Source of the DNA: Thermoflexales bacterium
GTDB lineage: Bacteria; Chloroflexota; Anaerolineae; Fen-1058
DNA length: 6,773 bases
NCBI GenBank assembly: GCA_030834835.1
Contig: JAUQXD010000692.1
Location: 1-6,773 of the forward strand
Reading direction: 5' to 3'
Part shown: piece after piece, positions 1 through 5,442 of the stretch
How positions within the stretch are numbered: position 1 is the first letter of the stretch
How the letters are laid out: every line of letters begins with the position of its first letter
The notes under the pieces: model-generated
What the model saw: the letters and a program-made list of their open reading frames with translations, nothing else
Database searches by the model: none
What the model was told of the DNA's origin: nothing
Translations under genes and position numbers: made by a program

Positions 1-2319
1 CAGCGTCCAACTCACGACGTTCCCCACACGCGTGCCGCCACTGACGTAGAATGCGCCAATCGGGAGCGTATTCGTGATGAGCAAATTCGTGGCCGTGGCT
101 ACGCCGGTGTTGTGGAGGGTGAACGTCGTCGTGATCGGCGCACCCGATCCCACGGCGACTAGAGCCGCGCCGCTGATTGTCAAGCGCGGAATCGGCGTGA
201 GGTCGGGCAGCAGAATCCTGGAGGTATAAGGCTGGAGCGTTAGTGGACTGCTGATCGAATTGCCATTGAGATCAATGTAGGGTTTGCTCAGATCGATCGA
301 GCGGGTGTTGCGCGTATCGTTATAAAACAACTCGGCCTGGGCCAACGTCGCGGAGATCAACTCGGTCGAAAGTAGATCCTTGCCAGAAGCGGCGCGCCAT
401 TCGGCCAGCGATTTGTCCCCCTGCACCACAATGTGCTGCGCGCGACTGGCGTGATAGAAGTGGTTGTTATCCGATGTGCCCAGCAAGCCGGCACTCCCCG
501 CGCTGAGCGTCCCCGCGTTATTGATCTTGCTCAGTAAAATGTTGCCGCTGTGATTGGCAACGCTGCTATTGCCCGTCACCGCGATTTGCTCGGCCCACAG
601 CGACGCCGCCGTGGCATTGTTGAAGAGCGTGTTGTTCTGAATCACGCCCGTCGAGTTTTGATAGAGGATGCCGTGAGCCGTGGAGTTGGCAACGGTGTTA
701 TCGGACGTGGTGATATTGCTCGAGTTCTGATCGATGTAGACGCCAAAGCCGAACAGCGCCCGGAAATTGCTGTGCGTACCATCGGTATTGCCCAGCGTGT
801 TGAGGATGATGTTGCTCAAAATCTGGATGTCGTGCACATTGCTGCCAAAGGTGTTGATCGCGCCGCCGTCGCCTTTGGAGAAACAGGTCTGATCGAAGAC
901 GTTGTAGGCGAAGGTGCTACTGCTGCCAAACATCTGGATGCCGTTGTAGCCGATGTTTTCAAAGCGATTGTAGCGCACCGTAAAGCCGTAACCCGAGCGC
1001 GCCACATCATCCACATAGATGCGCAGCCCCGCGCCGTCTTCCGTGCACGTGCCTTCGCTGCCGGTCTTGCCACAGCCCATACCCGATTCATTGAGGTTGG
1101 CGATCACGCCGATATTGCGGATAGTATTGCCCTCGATCGTCGTCACACGGCTGGGGGTATGAATGCCAAAGTGATTCGCGCCGTCGATCAGGTTGTTTTG
1201 AATGAGGATGTCGTGGCCGCCGCGCCAACCGTCCAGACCGTCACTCGCTCCCCACACCCAACTCCATAAATTGATGCCTGAATCGTCCACGTTGCGGATG
1301 GTGTTATTCCGCACCGTCAGGGCGCTGTTCTCGTCGGGATGCAAGTTTCTCGGCGAAACGATGCCGCTTTGGAACCAGTCGCGAATCTCAAAGTTATCGA
1401 CGATGATGTCGTGCACCGGATCATATAGATCGACGCCCAGATTGATCGCGCCCCAATTGCGATCGTCGGTCTTCATGATCACGGAACCCTCGATTGTCGC
1501 ACTGCTCGGATGGGTGGTGGCGAAAAGATAGACCTTGCGATTGGCCTTGTCGTACCACCACTCGCCGTCTTGATCGAGCGTGTGCAGCGAGTTGTTGATG
1601 AAGAAGCCCCAGCCAGTGCAGTTCGTCGTGTAAGGACAGGTGACGCTGGCATTGAGCGTTAAGGTTGAGCCGCTGCGAGCGGTGACATCCCGATTGACCA
1701 TCGACCACCGAATGACCTTGAGGTGGATCGTCGCGCCGGCCCAATCGACGGCGGGTAAGCTGCCCGTCGTGAGTTGGTTGGCGGCGGGCTGCGCCGAGAC
1801 CGTGGCATAGCCGCCATCGCCTGCATTGAGGTTGGGCCAGCGGCCCATTGTCAAGCGCTGGCCGTTCCGAAAGAGTTGATTGAGACCATTGGGAAACGTC
1901 GCGGGTGATAACGTCGCGACATAGATATTGCCGCTGGACACTGACCAGCCGCTGATGGTCTGCGCGCCAGAGAGGACGGGCTTGTTCGCGCAATCGCTCG
2001 TCGGGTACGCGCCAAACACGATCGGGCTGCCCGACGTGCCTGAATGCGTGATCATCAGCATCTCGCCGCGCCACACATCGCCGCACTTGAAGAGGACGTG
2101 ATCGCCCGGCTGTAAATTCAGCGCATTGACTTTGGCAATCGTCTTGAAGGGCGCGGCGGTGGACAATCCGTTGTTGGAGTCCAAGCCGTCGGTCATGGAA
2201 ACGTAGTAGGTGGTGTTGGCGGCGCGGGTGGCGGCGCCGTTGGCGGCACGTGCTGAGGTTGCCGCCTGCGCGAGGGTCAACAAGATACACAGGCTAAGCC
2301 AGAATCGAAGTTTCATCAT
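1..2319 (-). CDS. Secreted right-handed parallel beta-helix repeat protein with DUF11-like C-terminal domain (partial, 3' end off window)
   Basis: The frame is open for 773 codons from ATG 2319 to the left edge and has no stop. A second ATG at 2316 is 7 nt from a GGAG (2324-2327) and may be the true start. Residues 1-26 form a signal peptide (KLRFWLSLCILLTLAQA, then an ARA cleavage site), so the protein is exported. Residues ~38-110 carry the YYVS..DGLDSNNG....PFKTI..VN...LQPGDHVLFKCGD.WRGE block typical of the N-terminus of pectate-lyase-like beta-helix proteins. LFRNGQRLTMGRWPN follows near residue 150. Residues ~300-600 contain repeated N-x-(I/F) strand turns such as NNTIRNV, GNTIRNI, NRFENIG and NNTLFNN, the beta-helix coil signature. 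Residues ~709-773 (LTISGAALVAVGSGAPITTT...NTGVATATNLLITNTLP) match a DUF11/CARDB-style surface repeat. A polysaccharide lyase or adhesin role is possible, but I cannot identify catalytic residues or a substrate. Confidence 0.9.
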   Translation of the reverse strand, partial: MMKLRFWLSLCILLTLAQAATSARAANGAATRAANTTYYVSMTDGLDSNNGLSTAAPFKTIAKVNALNLQPGDHVLFKCGDVWRGEMLMITHSGTSGSPIVFGAYPTSDCANKPVLSGAQTISGWSVSSGNIYVATLSPATFPNGLNQLFRNGQRLTMGRWPNLNAGDGGYATVSAQPAANQLTTGSLPAVDWAGATIHLKVIRWSMVNRDVTARSGSTLTLNASVTCPYTTNCTGWGFFINNSLHTLDQDGEWWYDKANRKVYLFATTHPSSATIEGSVIMKTDDRNWGAINLGVDLYDPVHDIIVDNFEIRDWFQSGIVSPRNLHPDENSALTVRNNTIRNVDDSGINLWSWVWGASDGLDGWRGGHDILIQNNLIDGANHFGIHTPSRVTTIEGNTIRNIGVIANLNESGMGCGKTGSEGTCTEDGAGLRIYVDDVARSGYGFTVRYNRFENIGYNGIQMFGSSSTFAYNVFDQTCFSKGDGGAINTFGSNVHDIQILSNIILNTLGNTDGTHSNFRALFGFGVYIDQNSSNITTSDNTVANSTAHGILYQNSTGVIQNNTLFNNATAASLWAEQIAVTGNSSVANHSGNILLSKINNAGTLSAGSAGLLGTSDNNHFYHASRAQHIVVQGDKSLAEWRAASGKDLLSTELISATLAQAELFYNDTRNTRSIDLSKPYIDLNGNSISSPLTLQPYTSRILLPDLTPIPRLTISGAALVAVGSGAPITTTFTLHNTGVATATNLLITNTLPIGAFYVSGGTRVGNVVSWTL

Positions 2320-2348
2320 CACACTCCAGGTGCAGATTGACTGTGATG

Positions 2349-2377
2349 ATTATGCCTGTGTCCGCCGGCGGGAACAA
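2349..2377 (-). promoter_or_regulatory. Candidate sigma-70-type promoter for the beta-helix gene
   Basis: Reading the minus strand, TTGTTC (2377-2372) and CATAAT (2354-2349) are separated by exactly 17 nt. The -10 box matches 5 of 6 consensus positions and the -35 box 3 of 6. Initiation would fall near 2342, about 23 nt before the ATG at 2319. This suggests the beta-helix gene can be transcribed independently of the sigma operon upstream. The call rests on sequence matching only. Confidence 0.4.
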
Positions 2378-2472
2378 TAGGCGAAAGGTCGCCGTGAGGA
2401 AGCTGACGCCGGTCAACGCCGATACCATCTGCGCAACAAAAGCCCTGAGACCTGGCTCTTCGAGCAAATCTC

Positions 2473-2498
2473 AAAAAGCGGCTGGCAATATTGGCAGC
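2473..2498 (-). terminator. Weak terminator-like hairpin after the DUF5667 gene
   Basis: Ten nucleotides beyond the TAG stop at 2508-2510, the minus strand reads GCTGCCAATATTGCCAGC, then three bases, then five T. The stem is GCTG/CAGC, a C-C mismatch, then CA/TG around an ATAT loop. The placement suits an intrinsic terminator, but the stem is short and AT-rich at the top, so it may be inefficient. Confidence 0.28.
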
Positions 2499-2568
2499 TG
2501 CAGACAACTACTTCTTCGGTTTGGGTGTCTTATCCGCCTGGCCGGGCGGATCATTGTCGGGCTTGGGT

Positions 2569-2628
2569 GTCTTCACCTGGCCGGGCGGCGTATTCGGCGT
2601 CTTCACCTGGCCGGGCGGCGTATTGGGT
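2569..2628 (-). repeat. Two 30-bp tandem repeats encoding NTPPGQVKTP
   Basis: Copies lie at 2569-2598 and 2599-2628. The first 26 bases of each are identical and only the last four differ. A diverged third copy sharing the CCTGGCCGGGCGG core lies at 2527-2560. The repeats encode the Pro-rich C-terminal tail of the DUF5667 gene, a region likely to be extended outside the membrane. Such repeats can change copy number by slippage. Confidence 0.85.
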
Positions 2629-2750
2629 GGCCTGGGTGTATTGGTGGGTTTATCAGTGGGCTTCACGGCCGGCAACGTGGGCACGAGTGTGCCCGGACCG
2701 ATCGGTGCCACCACGGTCGAGGTTGCCGTTACGCCAGGCGTTCCGGTCGG

Positions 2751-2780
2751 TGTCGATGTTGATGTCGATGTCGAGGTCGT
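2751..2780 (-). repeat. Hexanucleotide repeat encoding Thr-Ser dipeptides
   Basis: Five near-identical 6-bp units (plus-strand TGTCGA, TGTTGA, TGTCGA, TGTCGA, GGTCGT) encode the STSTSTST run at the start of the low-complexity tail. It is a short, slippage-prone, in-frame repeat. Confidence 0.7.
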
Positions 2781-3197
2781 CGGGCCTGTTCCGGGGGGTA
2801 CAACCGTCGTCGATGTGTCGGGCGGCAGCGAATCGGCCAGTCGCAGCGCGCGCTCACGCGCAGCCGAAGCCGTCGTCGCGCTGACATTCAGACTCGCGCG
2901 AGTGGCAGCCGAGGCTCTGGCCGAGGTGCTGGCTATCAGAGCCGCGTGTGTGTCGGCCAGGCGAATCACGGTGGTCAGCGCAGGTTGTTGTTGATCGCCC
3001 GGCAGAGTGGCGGCGGTCTGCATGGCTAGCTCTATCTCAGTCGAAGCTTCAGACATCAGTTCGGGCCGGATGTCGTCGCGCGTCGCCAGCGCCTCGAATT
3101 CATCCATCCGACGCTGAGCCAGGTCTACATGCAGCGAGGCTTGCGCAGAACTGGACGCCGTCGCCAGCGAGACTTGCTCGGCTAATCGCTTAAGGGG

Positions 3198-3587
3198 CTA
3201 CAAGAGGTCATCGGGTAAGCTGGCGGTCGAGGCCGTCATGGCCCCCGTCCCGCCCACCAGCAAGAGGACGGCAACCAGCGCCGCCAGACCAAAGCGCAAA
3301 CGGAGTGACCGACGGGCCGACGCAATCGGCCGGCGAGGCGTAGCCGGGGCCTTAGACTGAGCCGCGCGACTCAGCAGTTGTTGCTCAATCGCGCGGCGCT
3401 TCTCAGCGGCTAGCCCGGATGGTCTGGGCAGCGCGTAGACACGCGCCGCACTTCTCAACAGCGGCTCGAGTTGAGCGGCGACCTGTGGATAACGGCTCAG
3501 GCAGTCCTCTACCGACGATCGGCCAGCCGTGACCTCCAGCAGGCAACCATCGAGGATCTCGTCAAAGTCAGTGGGATTTGGTATCAT
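3198..3587 (-). CDS. N-terminal piece of the DUF5667 protein: cytoplasmic domain plus transmembrane helix (129 aa)
   Basis: This is what would be translated if the TAG at 3198-3200 is real. The 129 residues comprise an acidic helical segment (DFDEILDGCLLEV...YPQVAAQLEPLL) and an Arg/Ala/Pro-rich linker. They also include a hydrophobic span at ~99-118 (FGLAALVAVLLLVGGTGAM). The stop falls about ten residues after the membrane span. The product could insert in the membrane with its N-terminal domain inside the cell, keeping any sigma-binding surface while losing the whole outer region. ATG 3587 is chosen because it lies in the overlap with the sigma stop (3568-3570), a usual arrangement for paired regulator genes. 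Whether this fragment is stable or functional cannot be judged from sequence. Confidence 0.6.
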   Translation of the reverse strand: MIPNPTDFDEILDGCLLEVTAGRSSVEDCLSRYPQVAAQLEPLLRSAARVYALPRPSGLAAEKRRAIEQQLLSRAAQSKAPATPRRPIASARRSLRLRFGLAALVAVLLLVGGTGAMTASTASLPDDLL

Positions 3588-4119
3588 TTAACAGTCGCGC
3601 CAGTGTTTCCAGACCACGTCGTTGCAACGCCTTGACCGCGCCTTCCGTCTTGTCCATGATCCGGGCAATTTCGGCATTGCTCAGGCCCTGCATGAATTTT
3701 AGGTTAATGACCTGCTGCTGTTCTTCGGTCAGTTGCTGCAATCCGGCCAGCACTTGACCATACTGCAATACGTCGATGGTGGCGACATCCTCGGCGGCCA
3801 GCCACTCCGGCAAATCATGGTCGTCAAAGGCTACTGTAGCCCGCCGCCGGGTATGCCGCCAGTGATCGATGACGCGCGCCTGAGCGATTCGATAAAGCCA
3901 GGCAACAAACGGGACGCCACGATCGGCAAAGGCCGCCAGGCTCTCCAGGGCGCGCAAAAACACATCGGCTGTAATGTCCTCGGCGGAAGCTGCATCATCG
4001 GTCCGGCTTCGCACGTACTGGTAGATCTGATCGACGTGCCGGTTATACAGCTCGCTGACCGCATCCGGATCATGCCGCTTGGCCTGCTCAATCAGCCGGC
4101 TTTCATCGCCTGGTCGCAC
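3568..4119 (-). CDS. ECF-type RNA polymerase sigma factor (sigma-70 family, 183 aa)
   Basis: The product has the two-domain ECF layout. Region 2 spans ~20-92, with DPDAVSELYNRHVDQIYQYV, then the core-binding and -10 recognition part (SAEDITADVFLRALESL, FVAWLYRIAQARVIDHWR). After a variable linker, region 4 spans ~130-177 (LTEEQQQVINLKFMQGLSNAEIARIM.KTEGAVKALQRRGLETL), a helix-turn-helix that reads the -35 element. The frame is open upstream to ATG 4257, but I chose GTG 4119. It gives a normal ECF length, starts just before the first family-like residues, has an AGGGG 11 nt upstream, and lies 35 nt downstream of a TATAAT box that the longer form would have to contain. The stop overlaps the DUF5667 start by 20 nt, so the two are probably co-transcribed. 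Its targets are unknown; the divergent tad-like operon is a candidate. Confidence 0.9.
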   Translation of the reverse strand: MRPGDESRLIEQAKRHDPDAVSELYNRHVDQIYQYVRSRTDDAASAEDITADVFLRALESLAAFADRGVPFVAWLYRIAQARVIDHWRHTRRRATVAFDDHDLPEWLAAEDVATIDVLQYGQVLAGLQQLTEEQQQVINLKFMQGLSNAEIARIMDKTEGAVKALQRRGLETLARLLNDTKSH

Positions 4120-4153
4120 GATCGGTTTTTCCCCTCGCTCCCATCGTGCACTT

Positions 4154-4159
4154 ATTATA
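4154..4159 (-). promoter_or_regulatory. TATAAT -10 element of the sigma factor gene
   Basis: The minus strand reads GCGGTATAATAAGTGCACG, a perfect housekeeping -10 hexamer. No good -35 hexamer lies 16-18 nt upstream (the best is TCTTTT), so the promoter may be weak or activator-dependent. Initiation near 4147 would leave about a 28-nt leader before GTG 4119. It looks like a housekeeping rather than an ECF promoter, so no autoregulation is visible here. Confidence 0.5.
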
Positions 4160-4227
4160 CCGCAAGCATCAAGTGAAAAGATACGGTGTCGGCCATTTTT
4201 GCCCCCGTTGAGTGGCCTGGCGAGATT

Positions 4228-4240
4228 TGAACACAGTTCA
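4228..4240. promoter_or_regulatory. Perfect inverted repeat TGAAC-ACA-GTTCA, possible operator
   Basis: Five-base arms surround a 3-base spacer, upstream of both divergent promoters (about 70 nt before the sigma -10 box and 7 nt before the rightward GGAACC). The position suits a dimeric repressor or activator site. The short arms could also arise by chance. Confidence 0.3.
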
Positions 4241-4246
4241 TACTTT

Positions 4247-4275
4247 GGAACCGTCACTTATATGACAATCAGTCG
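4247..4275 (+). promoter_or_regulatory. Candidate ECF-dependent promoter for the tadE/tadG operon
   Basis: GGAACC at 4247-4252 is followed after 17 nt by CAGTCG (4270-4275). A GGAAC-type -35 with a GTC-containing -10 is the general pattern used by many ECF sigma factors. No comparable housekeeping promoter is evident in this strand and region. Initiation would fall near 4281, giving a ~165-nt leader before the first tadE-like gene. It is a plausible target of the divergently encoded sigma factor, but that is inference. Confidence 0.35.
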
Positions 4276-4285
4276 GTTACTAAGC

Positions 4286-4425
4286 TGACGAAAGTCATTG
4301 CACCAATTTATCGAGGGCGCACGCAAACGTGCGGGGACAATTCAGGCTATGGGCAAGGCCATCGCGGCGGTAAGTTACCCGACATCTAAGCCTGCCAGAC
4401 CTTCAAAAAGGAACTGGCAGGTTTC
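4286..4425 (+). promoter_or_regulatory. Hairpin-rich 5' leader ending in a terminator-like stem-loop
   Basis: Successive stem-loops can be drawn. They are TGAC-GAAA-GTCA (4286-4297), CGCACG-CAAA-CGTGCG (4318-4333), ATGG/CCAT (4349-4362) and GGT/ACC within GGTAAGTTACC (4369-4379). The last is a strong element at 4391-4421, in which CCTGCCAG pairs with CTGGCAGG around an inner CCTT-CAAA-AAGG, followed by TTT. A structured 5' part plus a last terminator-like hairpin before the start codon is the layout of a riboswitch or attenuator. I compared it by eye with c-di-GMP, SAM, cobalamin, fluoride and other known aptamers and found no convincing core match. The three-T tract is short for intrinsic termination. 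Confidence 0.4.
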
Positions 4426-4447
4426 GTGTCCGGGTGGTGTCAAACCA

Positions 4448-4936
4448 GTGGCAAACCCTGCAGAGCGCGGTCAGGCGCTGGTGGAGTTTGCGCTGGTGCT
4501 GATGTTTGTCATCCTGCCGTTTACGTTTGTGCTGGTGGACGGCGCGATGGTGTTGTTCACGTTAGCCAATGTCTCGAATGCGGCCCGCGAAGGCGCGCGG
4601 GGCGGATCGATCTTCCAGACGACGACCGCCCCTACATCTGATCAAACTTTTGCCGACCAGGTCGCGCAGATCGATGCGGCGCGGCTCGCCTTTGTCCGCC
4701 AGTCGTCGCAGCAGATGCTGGGGGCGCTGGTCGCTTTCGATCAATGCACCACGACGATAGTCTATAGCCCGGCTACACCCGTCATTGGCAATCCATATCG
4801 CGAACTGGATTCGATCACGTTGACGCTGGCATGCCCGCGCCGCCTGCTGTTTGGCCTGGTCAACGCCGGATCTGTTACGCTGACTTCGCAATCGACCATG
4901 CGCATCGAACCCGGTGGAGTGGCGCCTGCACCATGA
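4448..4936 (+). CDS. TadE-like minor pilin / pseudopilin 1 (162 aa)
   Basis: The N-terminus MANPAERGQALVEFALVLMF carries a type IVb prepilin-like site. Cleavage would follow Gly8, leaving Glu at +5 (G|QALVEF), followed by a hydrophobic helix (~11-36). NAAREGARGGS (from residue 44) is the hallmark of the TadE/TadG pseudopilin family of Tad (Flp) pilus systems. The rest would form the extracytoplasmic domain. The frame is open further upstream (ATG 4349, TTG 4298), but those extensions translate the hairpin leader into unconvincing sequence. GTG 4448 was therefore preferred, with only a weak GGTGG about 10 nt upstream. The stop TGA (4934-4936) overlaps the next ATG. TadE-like proteins act at the cell envelope in pilus assembly; without other tad genes in view the exact role is inferred. 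Confidence 0.85.
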   Translation: MANPAERGQALVEFALVLMFVILPFTFVLVDGAMVLFTLANVSNAAREGARGGSIFQTTTAPTSDQTFADQVAQIDAARLAFVRQSSQQMLGALVAFDQCTTTIVYSPATPVIGNPYRELDSITLTLACPRRLLFGLVNAGSVTLTSQSTMRIEPGGVAPAP

Positions 4937-5442
4937 CGATATTCAACCTTCGACGATCAATCAAGTCTGACCCGGATCGCCAGCACGGCCAATCGGCGGT
5001 GGAGATGGCCCTGGTGCTGCCGCTCTTGCTGGTGCTGTTGCTGGGCATGATCATCGCCGTCTTCATGTTTTACTCGTACATCCAGGTGACCAATGCGGCT
5101 CGCGAAGGCGCGCGAGCGGGATCGGTCTATCGCATCACCGGCACCGGCAGCGGTCTGACGCTGGCGCAAACCGTGAATAAGGCCATCTACGATCCGGGCA
5201 CGGGCAGTACGGCATTGGGTTTCCTGTCGCCTACGTCGCCCAGTTTCAATGTATCGAGTGATGTCGCCATCACGCTGTTGAAGGCGGATAACACCGCGGG
5301 CGATCCAACCGATCCGCGGCCGGGTGATCGATTGACGGTTCAAGTGACCTATCGCTACACACTGCCGATCGTGGCGGTGGCGCTGCCGATGTTTCCGCAG
5401 CCACTGGTGATCGTGCGCAGTATCATGATGGAGATTCAATGA
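4933..5442 (+). CDS. TadE-like minor pilin / pseudopilin 2 (169 aa)
   Basis: ATG 4933 overlaps the upstream TGA as ATGA, so translation is probably coupled. A GGAG 13 nt upstream is too distant to be strong. After a short basic leader, HGQSAVEMALVLPLLLVLLLG has the prepilin-like Gly19|Gln with Glu at +5 and a hydrophobic helix (~22-45). YIQVTNAAREGARAGS follows, with the family motif from residue 54. The C-terminal part ends in a beta-rich stretch (DRLTVQVTYRYTLPIVAVALP...VRSIMMEIQ) typical of TadE-like proteins. It is a paralogue of the gene upstream: 22 of 23 bases around the AREGAR codons are identical (4577-4599 and 5092-5114). The two may form a mixed minor-pilin complex, by analogy with TadE/TadF. 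Confidence 0.9.
   Translation: MTIFNLRRSIKSDPDRQHGQSAVEMALVLPLLLVLLLGMIIAVFMFYSYIQVTNAAREGARAGSVYRITGTGSGLTLAQTVNKAIYDPGTGSTALGFLSPTSPSFNVSSDVAITLLKADNTAGDPTDPRPGDRLTVQVTYRYTLPIVAVALPMFPQPLVIVRSIMMEIQ

Larger units (their letters stand above)
2508..3197 (-). other. C-terminal remnant of the DUF5667 gene, in frame after the TAG: outer helical region and low-complexity tail
   Basis: There are 229 sense codons with no further stop, in the same frame as the upstream piece. The first residues, PLKRLAEQVSLATASS then LHVDLAQRRMDEFEAL, form the amphipathic helical pattern of DUF5667. A second helical, Ala-rich stretch follows (ALTTVIRLADTHAALIAS). The tail contains TSTSTSTSTPTGT and NTPPGQVKTP repeats and ends in KTPKPKK. 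The first in-frame ATG is at 3107 (MDEFEALATRDD), 90 nt past the stop. I see no Shine-Dalgarno sequence before it, so independent translation is doubtful. The sequence still looks like protein under selection, which suggests any inactivation is recent. Confidence 0.6.
2508..3587 (-). pseudogene. DUF5667-family membrane protein gene interrupted by one in-frame TAG
   Basis: One reading frame runs from ATG 3587 to the TAG at 2510-2508 (359 codons), broken only by a TAG at 3200-3198 (codon 130). The translation across the break is SLPDDLL-stop-PLKRLAEQ. DUF5667 proteins usually have a LPGDxLYPxK motif here, so the TAG sits where Tyr (TAC/TAT) is expected, one base away. The parts in order are a cytoplasmic N-terminal helical domain (~7-55), a basic linker (~60-97), one transmembrane helix (~99-118), an outer helical DUF5667 region (~123-250) and a Thr/Ser/Pro-rich tail (~250-359). 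The start overlaps the sigma gene by 20 nt, so translation is probably coupled. In Chloroflexota such proteins commonly follow ECF sigma genes, so an anti-sigma or sensor role is inferred. It is called a pseudogene because of the stop, but a sequencing error would restore a normal gene. Confidence 0.75.

Noticed and set aside
550..1269. A 239-codon plus-strand frame opposite the beta-helix gene
   Set aside because: It is antisense to an unbroken 773-codon frame with a signal peptide and family motifs. Its own translation is a low-hydrophobicity, Asp/Ala/Val/Arg-rich antisense pattern with no recognisable domain.
1421..2290. A 289-codon minus-strand frame overlapping the beta-helix gene
   Set aside because: It lies in a different frame from the signal-peptide-bearing gene and gives an Arg/Gln/His-rich translation typical of an out-of-frame shadow in GC-rich DNA.
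2319..2507. A 62-codon minus-strand frame filling the gap before the beta-helix gene, ending in TGATG overlap with its start
   Set aside because: It needs a TTG start without a Shine-Dalgarno sequence. The translation is Arg/His/Cys-rich with no motif, and it runs through the candidate hairpin and promoter. The overlap is probably chance.
2491..2994. Plus-strand frame giving a Gly/Val-rich protein with repeated 'TWPGGVFGVF'
   Set aside because: This is the antisense of the Thr/Pro tail repeats of the DUF5667 gene. The repeated look comes from the DNA repeats, not from a real glycine-rich protein.
4120..4257. Upstream extension of the sigma factor to ATG 4257
   Set aside because: The extra 46 residues resemble no ECF N-terminus, would cross the TATAAT promoter and the upstream control region, and give an unusually long ECF protein.
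4300..4390. c-di-GMP class I riboswitch
   Set aside because: Only a loose likeness in the last stem (GGTA...GTTACC). The conserved AAACC and GGGACGCAAAGC-type core segments are not found in the right places.
4298..4447. Upstream extension of the first tadE-like gene (TTG 4298 or ATG 4349)
   Set aside because: The extension translates the hairpin-rich leader into a non-family, Lys/Arg/Pro-containing sequence. GTG 4448 gives the usual short leader before the GQALVEF site. The choice is not certain.
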